Notes: generated by a model from the letters alone, not told the origin. A DNA stretch of 7,829 nt from a bacterium (GCA_017995595.1 JAGOIO010000060.1:1-7829); one strand, 5' to 3'. Counted from the stretch's first letter, positions 1-6,651 are shown. Numbers and translations: made by a program.

Positions 1-146
1 GCAAGCATTTGTGTTAAATCTTGAGGCTTAAACCAATGATAAATTATGCTTAATCTGTATAAAAAAGGTAAAGTTGCATATCCTCCGCCAATTGCGAAAA
101 ATCCGATTTTTATAAATTCTAAAAATAATATAAGAGAGGTGTTCAT
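1..146 (-). CDS. CHR (chromate transporter) family protein, second half-size subunit, partial
   Basis: This is the first 48 codons of a gene that runs off the left edge. The translation begins MNTSLILFLEFIKIGFFAIG and continues GGGYATLPFL, which is the N-terminal helix and FxxGGGY signature of the CHR family of membrane anion transporters. The gene starts 2 bases after the stop of the preceding CHR gene, with an AGAGAGGA ribosome binding site lying inside the end of that gene, so the two are translationally linked. Paired half-size CHR proteins (each about 180-200 residues) are a known arrangement in which the two form one transporter. Some characterised CHR members export chromate; the natural substrate here cannot be read from sequence. 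Family assignment is firm, substrate is not. Confidence 0.85.
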   Translation of the reverse strand, partial: MNTSLILFLEFIKIGFFAIGGGYATLPFLYRLSIIYHWFKPQDLTQML

Positions 147-148
147 TT

Positions 149-709
149 TTAATTTTCCTCTCTAACTTTTGACTTGTCGAAAAATCCTTTTATTACACCA
201 AGAGCAAGAGCGGTGAATACAACCCATACAGGAGAAATTTGAGTAAATGCTGTTATATAAAAAACTATTGCAAAAAATATAAAGGTGAAAATGTCAGTTA
301 TGCTTTTGCTCCACATGATTCTTATAGCGTTTGATAAAATTACGATAGTTCCTATTTCAACGCCCCATAATGCACTTTTTACAAGCGGAATATGGATTAC
401 AAAATCAAGAGCTGTAGCAATACAAATAATTATTAGAAAAGGAACGGTTATTACGCCAAATCCTGCAGTTATTGCACCACGTTTGCCTCTTAGCTTGTAG
501 CCTATAAACATTGATACATCTGGAGCATTTATGCCTGGAATTAATTGACTTATTGAATAAAATTCAACTAATTCTTCATCGGTTAGCCAATGTCTTTTTT
601 CAACCGCTTCGGATTGTAGAAGTGGTAAAATTACTATTCCTCCGCCAAAAATCATACTTCCGACTTTTACGAACAGCAAAAATATTTCTAACAAGCTAAC
701 TCTTTTCAT
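149..709 (-). CDS. CHR (chromate transporter) family protein, first half-size subunit
   Basis: A 186-residue integral membrane protein of the chromate ion transporter family, of the short type that works with a partner. The N-terminal helix is followed by the FGGG signature (residues 21-24). The segment WLTDEELVEF and SQLIPGINAP (about 41-63) corresponds to the conserved loop usually written GQ..PGP, and GYKLRGKRGA (70-79) is the next conserved element. Hydrophobic segments follow at about 82-101, 109-128, 139-156 and 158-174. It would move chromate or a sulfate-like oxyanion across the inner membrane, but the substrate is unproven. The ATG start matches the usual family N-terminus, although no Shine-Dalgarno sequence precedes it and an extended -10 box lies only 6 bases upstream. 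It lies downstream of gyrA but is separated from it by a terminator. Confidence 0.88.
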   Translation of the reverse strand: MKRVSLLEIFLLFVKVGSMIFGGGIVILPLLQSEAVEKRHWLTDEELVEFYSISQLIPGINAPDVSMFIGYKLRGKRGAITAGFGVITVPFLIIICIATALDFVIHIPLVKSALWGVEIGTIVILSNAIRIMWSKSITDIFTFIFFAIVFYITAFTQISPVWVVFTALALGVIKGFFDKSKVREEN

Positions 710-715
710 ACAAAA

Positions 716-724
716 ATTTTATCA
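716..724 (-). promoter_or_regulatory. extended -10 promoter of the CHR gene pair (possible leaderless mRNA)
   Basis: Read on the minus strand this is TGATAAAAT, a full TGn extended -10 element with 5 of 6 bases of TATAAT. No good -35 is seen at the usual distance. Only 6 bases lie between the box and the ATG at 709, so transcription would begin at or next to the start codon. This fits the lack of a Shine-Dalgarno sequence. Inference from sequence only. Confidence 0.45.
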
Positions 725-732
725 CAAATTTA

Positions 733-773
733 ATAAAAAAAGTGGCACTTCAAACAAATGAAGTAACCACTTT
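733..773 (-). terminator. Rho-independent terminator of gyrA
   Basis: On the minus strand the sequence forms AAAGTGG-tt-ACTTC, a short loop, then GAAGT-g-CCACTTT followed by a run of T. The stem has 12 pairs with a small internal loop. It begins about 20 bases after the gyrA stop codon, so it ends the gyrA transcript before the CHR genes. The 3' arm runs directly into the U-tract. Confidence 0.85.
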
Positions 774-792
774 ATATTTTTGATTAAGCAAA

Positions 793-3378
793 CTATTCTT
801 TATCGTCAGATGGCTTTTCATCTAAAAGACTTGTTTGTTGAACTTCGGTTTCTTTTGCTTCCTGTGTTTCTGTAGCTTCGCCGGTTGCTGTAGCTTGAGG
901 AAGTTCTTTACTGTCAGGATTCAAAATTTTTGTAACTGACATTACTGAATCATTTTCAACCAAATTTTGAGCTCTAACACCTGTAGCACTTCTACCTTGT
1001 TGAGAAATATCACCTGATTTTAGTCTTGTAACAATTCCATTTGCTGTAACAAGCATAACTTCATCACTTTCTTCAACGATAGTTAAAGCAACCAATCTTG
1101 ATGTATTTTTCTTGAACTTAGTTGCGATTAAACCGATACCGCCTCTATTTTGAGCTCTGAATTCAGAAAGTTTAGTACGTTTTCCAAATCCGTCTGAAGT
1201 TACAACAAGTAAGTCTGCATCATAATCTTGAGGAACGATATCACAACCGATAAGAGTATCGCCTGTTCTAAGTTTCATTGATGTAACACCTCTTGCACTT
1301 CTACCCAAAGGTCTCATATCAGAGATTGCAAATCTGATTGCCATACCACAACTTGTACCTATAATGATTTCGTCTTTAGGTTTAGCAAGTTTAACCCAGC
1401 TTAATTCATCTTCGTCTTCCAATCCTATTGCAATTATTCCGTTTCTTCTTATATTTGAGAAGTTTTCTAATGCAATTCTCTTTATGTTACCTTTTTTAGT
1501 AAGCATAATCAAGTCTGCATCAGCATTTTCAGGGCTTTTACTGATTGGAACAACTGCTGTAATCTTTTCATCTTGTTCTATTGGAAGAAGATTAATAATT
1601 GGCAAACCTTTTGATTGTCTTGAACCTTCAGGGAAGTCATAAACATTCAAGCTGTAAACAGTTCCCTTAGAGCTGAAGAATAATACTTTATCGTGCATCA
1701 TAGCAGTAAAGAAATGTTGAATATCATCATCATCTTTAGTCTTCATACCTGATTTACCACGAGTGGCTCTATTTTGACGTTCAAAAGTATCTAGAGAAAT
1801 ACGTTTGATATAGCCTTGGTGAGTAATGAAAACTGCCATAGCTGTATTTGGAGTTAAATCCTCAATACTCATTTCACCTTGTTCAGGAATAATTTGAGTT
1901 CTTCTGTCATCACCGTATTTTTCTTTATCTTCAAGAAGTTCAGTCTTGATTATATCCAAGACTTTTTGTCTGTCGGCCAAAATAGCTTCATATTCTTTGA
2001 TTTTTTGCATTAATTCTTCGTATTCAGCTTTAATCTTGTCTTGCTCCAATCCTGTTAAACGTCTTAATTGCATTTCAAGGATAGCGTTAGCTTGGTCAAT
2101 ATCCAATCCGAACTTAGACATCAATCCCAAACGGGCTTCATCAGTAGTTTTAGAATTTTTAATTAATGCTATAACTTCATCTAAAGAACCCAAAGCCACC
2201 AATAAACCGGCTAAGATGTGAGCTCTGATTTTAGCTTTTTTCAAGAAGAAAATTGTACGTCTTGTTACAATTTCTACTCTGTGTTCAACAAATTCATTTA
2301 GAACTTCGTATAAGTTTAGCAAACGAGGTTGTTTTCCAACAAGAGCAAGCATATTTACGCCGAAAGAAGTTGTCAGTTGAGTTTGCTTGAATAAATTATT
2401 TTTAACAACATCAGGTTTTGCATCACGTTTAAGTTCTATAACGATTCTCATGCCGTCTCTGTCAGATTCATCACGAAGGTCTGCAATACCTGTTAATCTT
2501 CCGTCCTTAACCAATTCTGCAATTTTTTCAATTAATTGAGCCTTATTAACTTGGTAAGGAATTTCAGTAATAACGATAGCAGTTCTTGCTTGACGACCAT
2601 TTCCGCCTTGAATTTCTTCAAAGCCTGAAACGGCTTGCATCTTAATAGAACCTCTGCCTGTTTCATAAGCTTGTTTGATGTCGCTCAAGCCTACAATAGT
2701 TGCTGCAGTCGGGAAGTCAGGACCTTTTACATATTCCATTAAGCCCTCAATAGTAATATTTGGATTTTCAATAAGAGCGATAGTACCGTCAACAATTTCG
2801 CAAACATTGTGAGGCGGAATATTAGTTGCCATACCGACAGCGATACCGGAAACACCGTTTAAAAGTAACATTGGCAATCTTACAGGAAGAACTGTAGGTT
2901 CTTCTAATGAACCGTCGAAGTTTGGACCAAAATCAACAGTTTCGCAATCGATATCAGCAAGCATAGATTGCGTAATTTTATGCATTCTAGCTTCAGTGTA
3001 TCTCATCGCAGCTGCTGAGTCTCCGTCAACAGAACCGAAGTTTCCGTGTCCGTCTATTGTCAAATATCTTGTTGAAAAATCTTGAGCCATACGAACTAAA
3101 GATTCATAAACCGCAGTATCACCATGAGGGTGATATTTACCTAAAACTTCACCAACGATACGAGCACACTTTCTAAAAGGTTTATCAGGTGTCATACCTA
3201 ACTCGTTCATGGCAAATAAAATTCTTCTGTGGACAGGTTTTAAACCGTCTCTAACATCGGGTAATGCACGACCGATAATAACACTCATCGCATAATCAAT
3301 GTATGAGCGTTTCATCTCTTCTCTTATATTAACAGGGATAATTTTTCCCTCTTCAAACATATTTCCTTGTTGACTCAA
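793..3378 (-). CDS. gyrA: DNA gyrase subunit A
   Basis: The 861-residue breakage-reunion subunit of type IIA topoisomerase, which with GyrB introduces negative supercoils using ATP. The winged-helix domain contains the conserved PDVRDGLKPVHRRIL and the quinolone-determining stretch GKYHPHGDTAVYE (80-92). AAAMRYTEARM carries the catalytic tyrosine Y127. The tower and coiled-coil region follows, then a C-terminal beta-pinwheel of repeated blades (from about residue 505) and an acidic, low-complexity tail. The first-blade GyrA box is QNRATRG (535-541) rather than the canonical QRRGGRG, and a later blade holds QNRGGIG (743-749). Length is normal (E. coli 875). The TTG start is preferred because AGGGAGG lies 8 bases upstream; the ATG at codon 7 is the alternative. 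A ParC-like role cannot be fully excluded because of the weak box, but length and overall sequence favour GyrA. Confidence 0.93.
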   Translation of the reverse strand: MSQQGNMFEEGKIIPVNIREEMKRSYIDYAMSVIIGRALPDVRDGLKPVHRRILFAMNELGMTPDKPFRKCARIVGEVLGKYHPHGDTAVYESLVRMAQDFSTRYLTIDGHGNFGSVDGDSAAAMRYTEARMHKITQSMLADIDCETVDFGPNFDGSLEEPTVLPVRLPMLLLNGVSGIAVGMATNIPPHNVCEIVDGTIALIENPNITIEGLMEYVKGPDFPTAATIVGLSDIKQAYETGRGSIKMQAVSGFEEIQGGNGRQARTAIVITEIPYQVNKAQLIEKIAELVKDGRLTGIADLRDESDRDGMRIVIELKRDAKPDVVKNNLFKQTQLTTSFGVNMLALVGKQPRLLNLYEVLNEFVEHRVEIVTRRTIFFLKKAKIRAHILAGLLVALGSLDEVIALIKNSKTTDEARLGLMSKFGLDIDQANAILEMQLRRLTGLEQDKIKAEYEELMQKIKEYEAILADRQKVLDIIKTELLEDKEKYGDDRRTQIIPEQGEMSIEDLTPNTAMAVFITHQGYIKRISLDTFERQNRATRGKSGMKTKDDDDIQHFFTAMMHDKVLFFSSKGTVYSLNVYDFPEGSRQSKGLPIINLLPIEQDEKITAVVPISKSPENADADLIMLTKKGNIKRIALENFSNIRRNGIIAIGLEDEDELSWVKLAKPKDEIIIGTSCGMAIRFAISDMRPLGRSARGVTSMKLRTGDTLIGCDIVPQDYDADLLVVTSDGFGKRTKLSEFRAQNRGGIGLIATKFKKNTSRLVALTIVEESDEVMLVTANGIVTRLKSGDISQQGRSATGVRAQNLVENDSVMSVTKILNPDSKELPQATATGEATETQEAKETEVQQTSLLDEKPSDDKE

Positions 3379-3407
3379 AACTCCAGCCTCCCTATATCTG
3401 TACGTAC

Positions 3408-3416
3408 ATTATAGCA
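3408..3416 (-). promoter_or_regulatory. extended -10 promoter of gyrA
   Basis: On the minus strand this reads TGCTATAAT, a perfect extended -10 element. It lies about 30 bases upstream of the TTG start, giving a short leader with the AGGGAGG ribosome binding site. The -35 region is poor. The predicted start of transcription falls on an 8-base palindrome GTACGTAC (3400-3407), and a second palindrome CACGTG lies at 3421-3426 within the spacer side. No regulator can be named for either. Confidence 0.7.
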
Positions 3417-3529
3417 CAAACACGTGAATTGCACCCAAAAACTTTAACTATTTGTTACGGAGTAATAAAAGTTTAATGATTTTTATAAGTATAATTCTTA
3501 AAATTTATGCAATATTTTTTCACAAAATG

Positions 3530-3558
3530 TTGACAGTGTTTTTTACTTAAAATACAAT
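3530..3558 (+). promoter_or_regulatory. sigma-70 type promoter of the three-gene operon
   Basis: TTGACA (3530-3535), 17 bases, then TACAAT (3553-3558): a consensus -35, ideal spacing and 5 of 6 bases of the -10. Transcription would begin near 3565, immediately before the riboswitch P3 strand. A second TATAAT at 3490-3495 has no matching -35; if used, it would give a longer leader that leaves room for P1/P2 elements of the riboswitch. Confidence 0.75.
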
Positions 3559-3566
3559 AATCAAAC

Positions 3567-3660
3567 AAAGAGGAAATGAAGTGGATATCTTCAACTGTAC
3601 CGCAGCCGTAAAAGTCGGAATACTCTAAGTTAGAAAACTTTTTTAGAGTAGAAGTTTTCT
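3567..3660 (+). ncRNA. cobalamin (B12) riboswitch aptamer, compact form
   Basis: The leader matches the conserved core of the cobalamin riboswitch. P3 is AGAG (3569-3572) with CTCT (3623-3626), enclosing GAAA and the B12-box-like AGTCGGAATA. P4 is TGAAG (3577-3581) with CTTCA (3589-3593) around the 7-base loop TGGATAT, the usual GUGnAAU loop. P5 is CTG (3595-3597) with CAG (3603-3605) closing L5 TACCG. P6 is CCG (3606-3608) with CGG (3616-3618) around TAAAAGT. From memory, the order and spacing match the E. coli btuB leader (GAAUCCAGUGCGAAUCUGG, then GCUGACGCGCAGC...GUAA), with stems that differ in sequence but keep pairing. P1 and P2 are not obvious, so this is a reduced form. The distal part (3621-3660) holds two interleaved hairpins that may be alternatives to P3. 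It would respond to a cobalamin and control the gene at 3758. No covariance-model search was possible. Confidence 0.8.
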
Positions 3661-3670
3661 TATAAATTTC

Positions 3671-3696
3671 TCCAAAGCTTCGGATTAAAGTTTGGA
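3671..3696 (+). promoter_or_regulatory. P13-like hairpin of the riboswitch (candidate kissing-loop partner)
   Basis: TCCAAAgCTT (3671-3680) pairs with AAGTTTGGA (3688-3696) with one bulged G, closing the loop CGGATTA (3681-3687). The loop's CGG is complementary to CCG in L5 of the aptamer (3600-3602), the type of loop-loop contact that cobalamin riboswitches use to sense ligand. The 3' arm can instead pair with TTCAAACTT (3718-3726), which overlaps the next hairpin. Confidence 0.55.
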
Positions 3697-3712
3697 TAAA
3701 GATGTTTTGTCG

Positions 3713-3756
3713 TCCTTTTCAAACTTCCGCCTAAAAGTAGATGAAAAGGATTTTTT
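3713..3756 (+). terminator. riboswitch-controlled terminator / Shine-Dalgarno-sequestering hairpin
   Basis: TCCTTTTCA (3713-3721) and TGAAAAGGA (3742-3750) form a perfect 9-pair stem with a small inner ACTT/AAGT stem, followed at once by six T (3751-3756). It can therefore act as an intrinsic terminator. The 3' arm is also the ribosome binding site AAAAGGA of the gene starting at 3758, so the same fold would block translation. Both readings fit an OFF state. Confidence 0.7.
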
Positions 3757-3757
3757 A

Positions 3758-4474
3758 ATGCCAATTGCATCAACAACAGCCGTAAAAGTTTCAACAGGTT
3801 CGTGTCCGCACGGACTGCCTCATGGTGCTTGTCCTATTTGTTCCGGCATGGGTGGTGGCGGAGGCTCTGTTCGTCGTGATGAGCCTAAAGCTAATGAAAT
3901 GTCTTATGATGAATGTTTTGCAATTTGGCAACAGATGAAAGCCGAAAAACAGGTAAAAATTGATAAATCTGCTGCTTTTCAAGCAAGGCAGGTTGCTCTT
4001 CATACTCAGATTCAGACTCAAATGGTCGCTTTTGCTCATAAAATTGCAAATGCTTCTCGTAAAGTTGCTGATTTTGCTCAAAAAATTTCAAATTCGCACC
4101 CGATTTTATCAAAACCTGTTGTTTTGGTAGCAAAAAAAATTCTTGTTCCGATTTTAAATACAATGAAAAATGTTACAATGGTTGTAGCAAAAGCTGTGAA
4201 GTTCGTCGGACAAAAGCTTGCAGATATTTCTGATAAGTTAAATGCCGTTTTTGGTGAATTTAAAAATTCCACATTAAAAAAAATGTCTGATAAATTCCAT
4301 GACTTTAGAAAAAAAGTTCACAAATTCTTTATTATAAACCCGCCTAAAAGAACTGATGATGAAGAAAACAAGTTAGAAACAGAAAAGAAAATATTTAATA
4401 TTAAAAATTTGTTTCAAAAAATACAAAGAAATTTAATTAATAAAAAGGACAAACAAAAGTATGCCGGCAATTAA
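3758..4474 (+). CDS. hypothetical protein with N-terminal Cys/His motif and amphipathic helices
   Basis: A 238-residue protein of unknown function, first gene of the riboswitch operon. The N-terminus carries CPHGLPHGACPICSG (16-30) followed by a run of glycines to residue 36. Cys16, His18, His22, Cys25 and Cys28 could form a metal site (C-x-H-x3-H-x2-C-x2-C). Residues 50-185 are mostly helical and rich in Ala, Lys and Val with amphipathic character; 118-152 is the most hydrophobic part but is interrupted by lysines. The C-terminus is strongly basic. No signal peptide is seen. The ATG at 3758 is preferred over an upstream in-frame TTG at 3692: it has AAAAGGA 7 bases upstream, and the extra 22 codons would lie within the hairpins. 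The end overlaps the next gene by 14 bases. I recall similar Cys/His-glycine N-termini from Gastranaerophilales proteins, but cannot confirm this. Confidence 0.75.
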   Translation: MPIASTTAVKVSTGSCPHGLPHGACPICSGMGGGGGSVRRDEPKANEMSYDECFAIWQQMKAEKQVKIDKSAAFQARQVALHTQIQTQMVAFAHKIANASRKVADFAQKISNSHPILSKPVVLVAKKILVPILNTMKNVTMVVAKAVKFVGQKLADISDKLNAVFGEFKNSTLKKMSDKFHDFRKKVHKFFIINPPKRTDDEENKLETEKKIFNIKNLFQKIQRNLINKKDKQKYAGN

Positions 4475-5963
4475 TCCTGTACAAGATGCAGATTTAAGAC
4501 GAAGAGTCAAGAATTACACTGATTCTCAAAAGAAAAACGCAAATACCACACAAGAAGGTGTTATTGTAAATAATTGCGTTAAAGATGATTGTGTTGATAT
4601 TCATGACATGTACACTTCATTGGTAATTTCAGAAAATGCGAAAATGCCAAACAAATTAAAAGAGAATGTACAATCGCCAATAAATACTCTTGCTCCAACC
4701 GCATTGATTGGCGTTGGGGTAATGTCAACTATAGCTCTTGTCAGCAGATTAATTAGGCACAGTGCCAAAATAAATTTGAATATTGATAGTGCAAAAAAAC
4801 TTGAACACTTAACAAGAAATGTTTGTATTTCCGATGAATCAACTCAAGCTTTTTATCAAATGGTACAATGTCCAAACCAAAAAACGATTATGGCGGGTAC
4901 AGGGGTTATAACTCTTGGTGCGATGGCTTTTATGGGTAAAATGGTCGTTGACGGAATAAAAGATGTTTGGGTTAAGAAAAAAGAAGCTGATATCCAGAAG
5001 AATTTGCAGGAAAATTTAATTTCTGTGGAAACCCAATCTTTTTCAGGTAAAATGCAAATTTTACGAAGCATGCTTGCACAAAAAGCGAATGCGTTTAGTG
5101 AATATTTGAAAGATGATTCTCAACCGCCTGCATTTAAAAATTTTAAGCATTCAACTGCTATAACAAGTTTTTCAGCGAATGAAATTAAACAAGGAAAATC
5201 TGACAAAAAAGATTATAGTGCATTGAAATTCTTTGCATTTGGAGCAGGAACGGTTGCTTCGATTTTGTTGCTGGGCGTTCGGTCATTGAAAAATTTGAGA
5301 AGTGGTCGTGCAGACTTGGAAAAATACATTTCAGAACGACAAAAAGATATTTCGAAAATAGTTGAGAAATCTACAGATAAGACCAAAGAGTCCGATAAGA
5401 ATATTTTGAAAAATATGTTTAAGGCTTTGGACAGCGATGCAGAGTTTATAAAAAAATCTTTATCAAAATTGAGTTGGACTGATAAAAAAGAACAAAAAAC
5501 GTTTTTAGAAGAAGCATTGTCTTATGCTAATAAGTCAACGGTAAAAGCTGATAGTGCAATGGCAGGTGATGGAACGCCACGTCCTGCGTTCAATTCTTAC
5601 GTAAATGATTATAAAGCATTTTTCTATAACTATTTGTTAGACAGAGAAAATCCGCAGTTTAAAGCACTTTTCTTAGGTGTAACAGGGCTTACTGCACTTA
5701 CATATTGTGGTGAATCAGCAGGTACTGCTATGAAAGAAGTTCAGGTTAAAAAGATGAATGCTCAAACAGAACTTGATTTGCAAAAGCGTCTTGTTTCTAC
5801 AGAATTGAGAAATTTTAAATCGAAAAAAGATGCTGCAATAGAACCTCTATGCCAAGAGTTTGACCAACAAGTTCAAAACGGAAAGTCAAAAGAAGAATTA
5901 AAAACCATGGCAGAAAATATTTTGTTTGAAATTAAAAATGGACCTCCGTTTGTATATAGTTAG
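4461..5963 (+). CDS. hypothetical membrane protein with internal tandem duplication
   Basis: A 500-residue protein of unknown function, second gene of the operon, beginning inside the end of the first gene (14-base overlap) with AAAAAGGA 11 bases upstream. Four hydrophobic segments lie at about 75-97, 142-165, 254-274 and 402-420, arranged as two pairs. The protein is internally duplicated. In the first half the second hydrophobic segment leads into VWVKKKEADIQ (169-179) and then LQ..L.S.E...F..K; in the second half the same pattern follows VQVKKMNAQTE (427-437), with the phenylalanine-tyrosine pairs at 131 and 388 also in register. The linkers are charged and helical (about 275-350). The N-terminal 70 residues are polar and hold Cys39 and Cys44. 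No enzymatic motif is recognised. It is probably an inner-membrane protein with helical soluble parts. Confidence 0.75.
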   Translation: MPAINPVQDADLRRRVKNYTDSQKKNANTTQEGVIVNNCVKDDCVDIHDMYTSLVISENAKMPNKLKENVQSPINTLAPTALIGVGVMSTIALVSRLIRHSAKINLNIDSAKKLEHLTRNVCISDESTQAFYQMVQCPNQKTIMAGTGVITLGAMAFMGKMVVDGIKDVWVKKKEADIQKNLQENLISVETQSFSGKMQILRSMLAQKANAFSEYLKDDSQPPAFKNFKHSTAITSFSANEIKQGKSDKKDYSALKFFAFGAGTVASILLLGVRSLKNLRSGRADLEKYISERQKDISKIVEKSTDKTKESDKNILKNMFKALDSDAEFIKKSLSKLSWTDKKEQKTFLEEALSYANKSTVKADSAMAGDGTPRPAFNSYVNDYKAFFYNYLLDRENPQFKALFLGVTGLTALTYCGESAGTAMKEVQVKKMNAQTELDLQKRLVSTELRNFKSKKDAAIEPLCQEFDQQVQNGKSKEELKTMAENILFEIKNGPPFVYS

Positions 5964-5993
5964 ACGTTAGGTTTGTTACAAAAGGGAATTAAG

Positions 5994-6614
5994 ATGATAA
6001 AAATCACTTCTATAAATTTTAAAGGTGCTTCTACACAAAAGAAGGCAGAAAAAAAATCCGAAGTAATAACAAATCCGGAGATTAAAATGTCGGATACAAA
6101 GATATTACCAATTACAAGCGACTTGCTTTCCCAATATGCGAATGTACAGCTTCCGAGAAAAGGTAGAAATCATTGTGTTTTTGACGAAGAAAAAGTTAAT
6201 TCTTATGTAAAACGAGGCGAAGAAGCACTACCAGAGATAAGAAATAATTTGCAAACAGCAAAAGATGAAAAGCAAATTGTTGAATCTCTCTATATATTAG
6301 ATAGAATGATTGACAGTGGGGTTAAAAATATTGATAAAATGTATCCTGTTTTATCAAATTTTAACGATACAGATTCTCCAAATATTCAAGTTTTTTTGGC
6401 AGGTATATATAGGAAAACGCAAGTTCCAGATGCGTTTGGACCATTGATAAAAATGCTTATAAAAGATTCAAAAATGTCAAATGTAGAAAAAGAAAAACAT
6501 AGAGTTGATTGTCCAAATTGTGAATTATTTGATCCGACAGAAGAAGTTGGAGGGGCAATTCTTGAATATATAAGGAATTATTCAAATATGCCAAATAAAC
6601 CTGTTCAAAAATAA
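5994..6614 (+). CDS. hypothetical HEAT-like helical protein
   Basis: A 206-residue soluble protein of unknown function, last gene of the operon, 30 bases after the previous stop. The ATG at 5994 is chosen because AAAGGGA lies 7 bases upstream; an in-frame TTG seven codons earlier overlaps that site. The N-terminus is MIKITSINFKG, a short motif followed by a polar, probably disordered stretch to about residue 35. Residues 70-160 form paired helices (EEALPEIRNNL..., KQIVESLYILDRMI, IQVFLAGIYRK, AFGPLIKMLI) in the manner of HEAT repeats, which usually mediate protein contacts. A CPNC pair (173-176) sits in the C-terminal part. No catalytic motif is visible. Its place suggests a partner of the two upstream proteins. 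Confidence 0.72.
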   Translation: MIKITSINFKGASTQKKAEKKSEVITNPEIKMSDTKILPITSDLLSQYANVQLPRKGRNHCVFDEEKVNSYVKRGEEALPEIRNNLQTAKDEKQIVESLYILDRMIDSGVKNIDKMYPVLSNFNDTDSPNIQVFLAGIYRKTQVPDAFGPLIKMLIKDSKMSNVEKEKHRVDCPNCELFDPTEEVGGAILEYIRNYSNMPNKPVQK

Positions 6615-6619
6615 TGTTC

Positions 6620-6644
6620 TTAAAAATTTTGAAGAAATTTTTAA
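6620..6644 (+). repeat. A+T-only palindrome after the operon
   Basis: TTAAAAATTT (6620-6629) and AAATTTTTAA (6635-6644) form a perfect 10-pair hairpin 5 bases past the operon's last stop codon. It has no G-C pair and no T-run after it on the plus strand, so it is a weak terminator at best; it may protect the 3' end of the mRNA. No better operon terminator is seen before the tRNA promoter. Confidence 0.35.
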
Positions 6645-6651
6645 AAAAGTA

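Noticed and set aside
3104..3141. Quinolone resistance from Thr88 and Glu92 in the QRDR of GyrA.
   Set aside because: Thr and Glu occur as wild-type residues at these positions in several bacteria; without a reference from the same species no resistance call is justified.
3581..3628. GTG-initiated 15-codon leader peptide (starting MDIFNC) with GAGGA upstream, ending in hairpin TACTCTAA, as in an attenuator.
   Set aside because: The would-be ribosome site and GTG fall on conserved positions of the cobalamin aptamer (GGAA and the P4 loop GUG), which explains them better; no run of regulatory codons is present.
3692..3757. TTG-initiated N-terminal extension of the first operon gene.
   Set aside because: No ribosome binding site, and the codons coincide with the anti-terminator and terminator arms; the ATG at 3758 has AAAAGGA at 7 bases and gives a plausible N-terminus.
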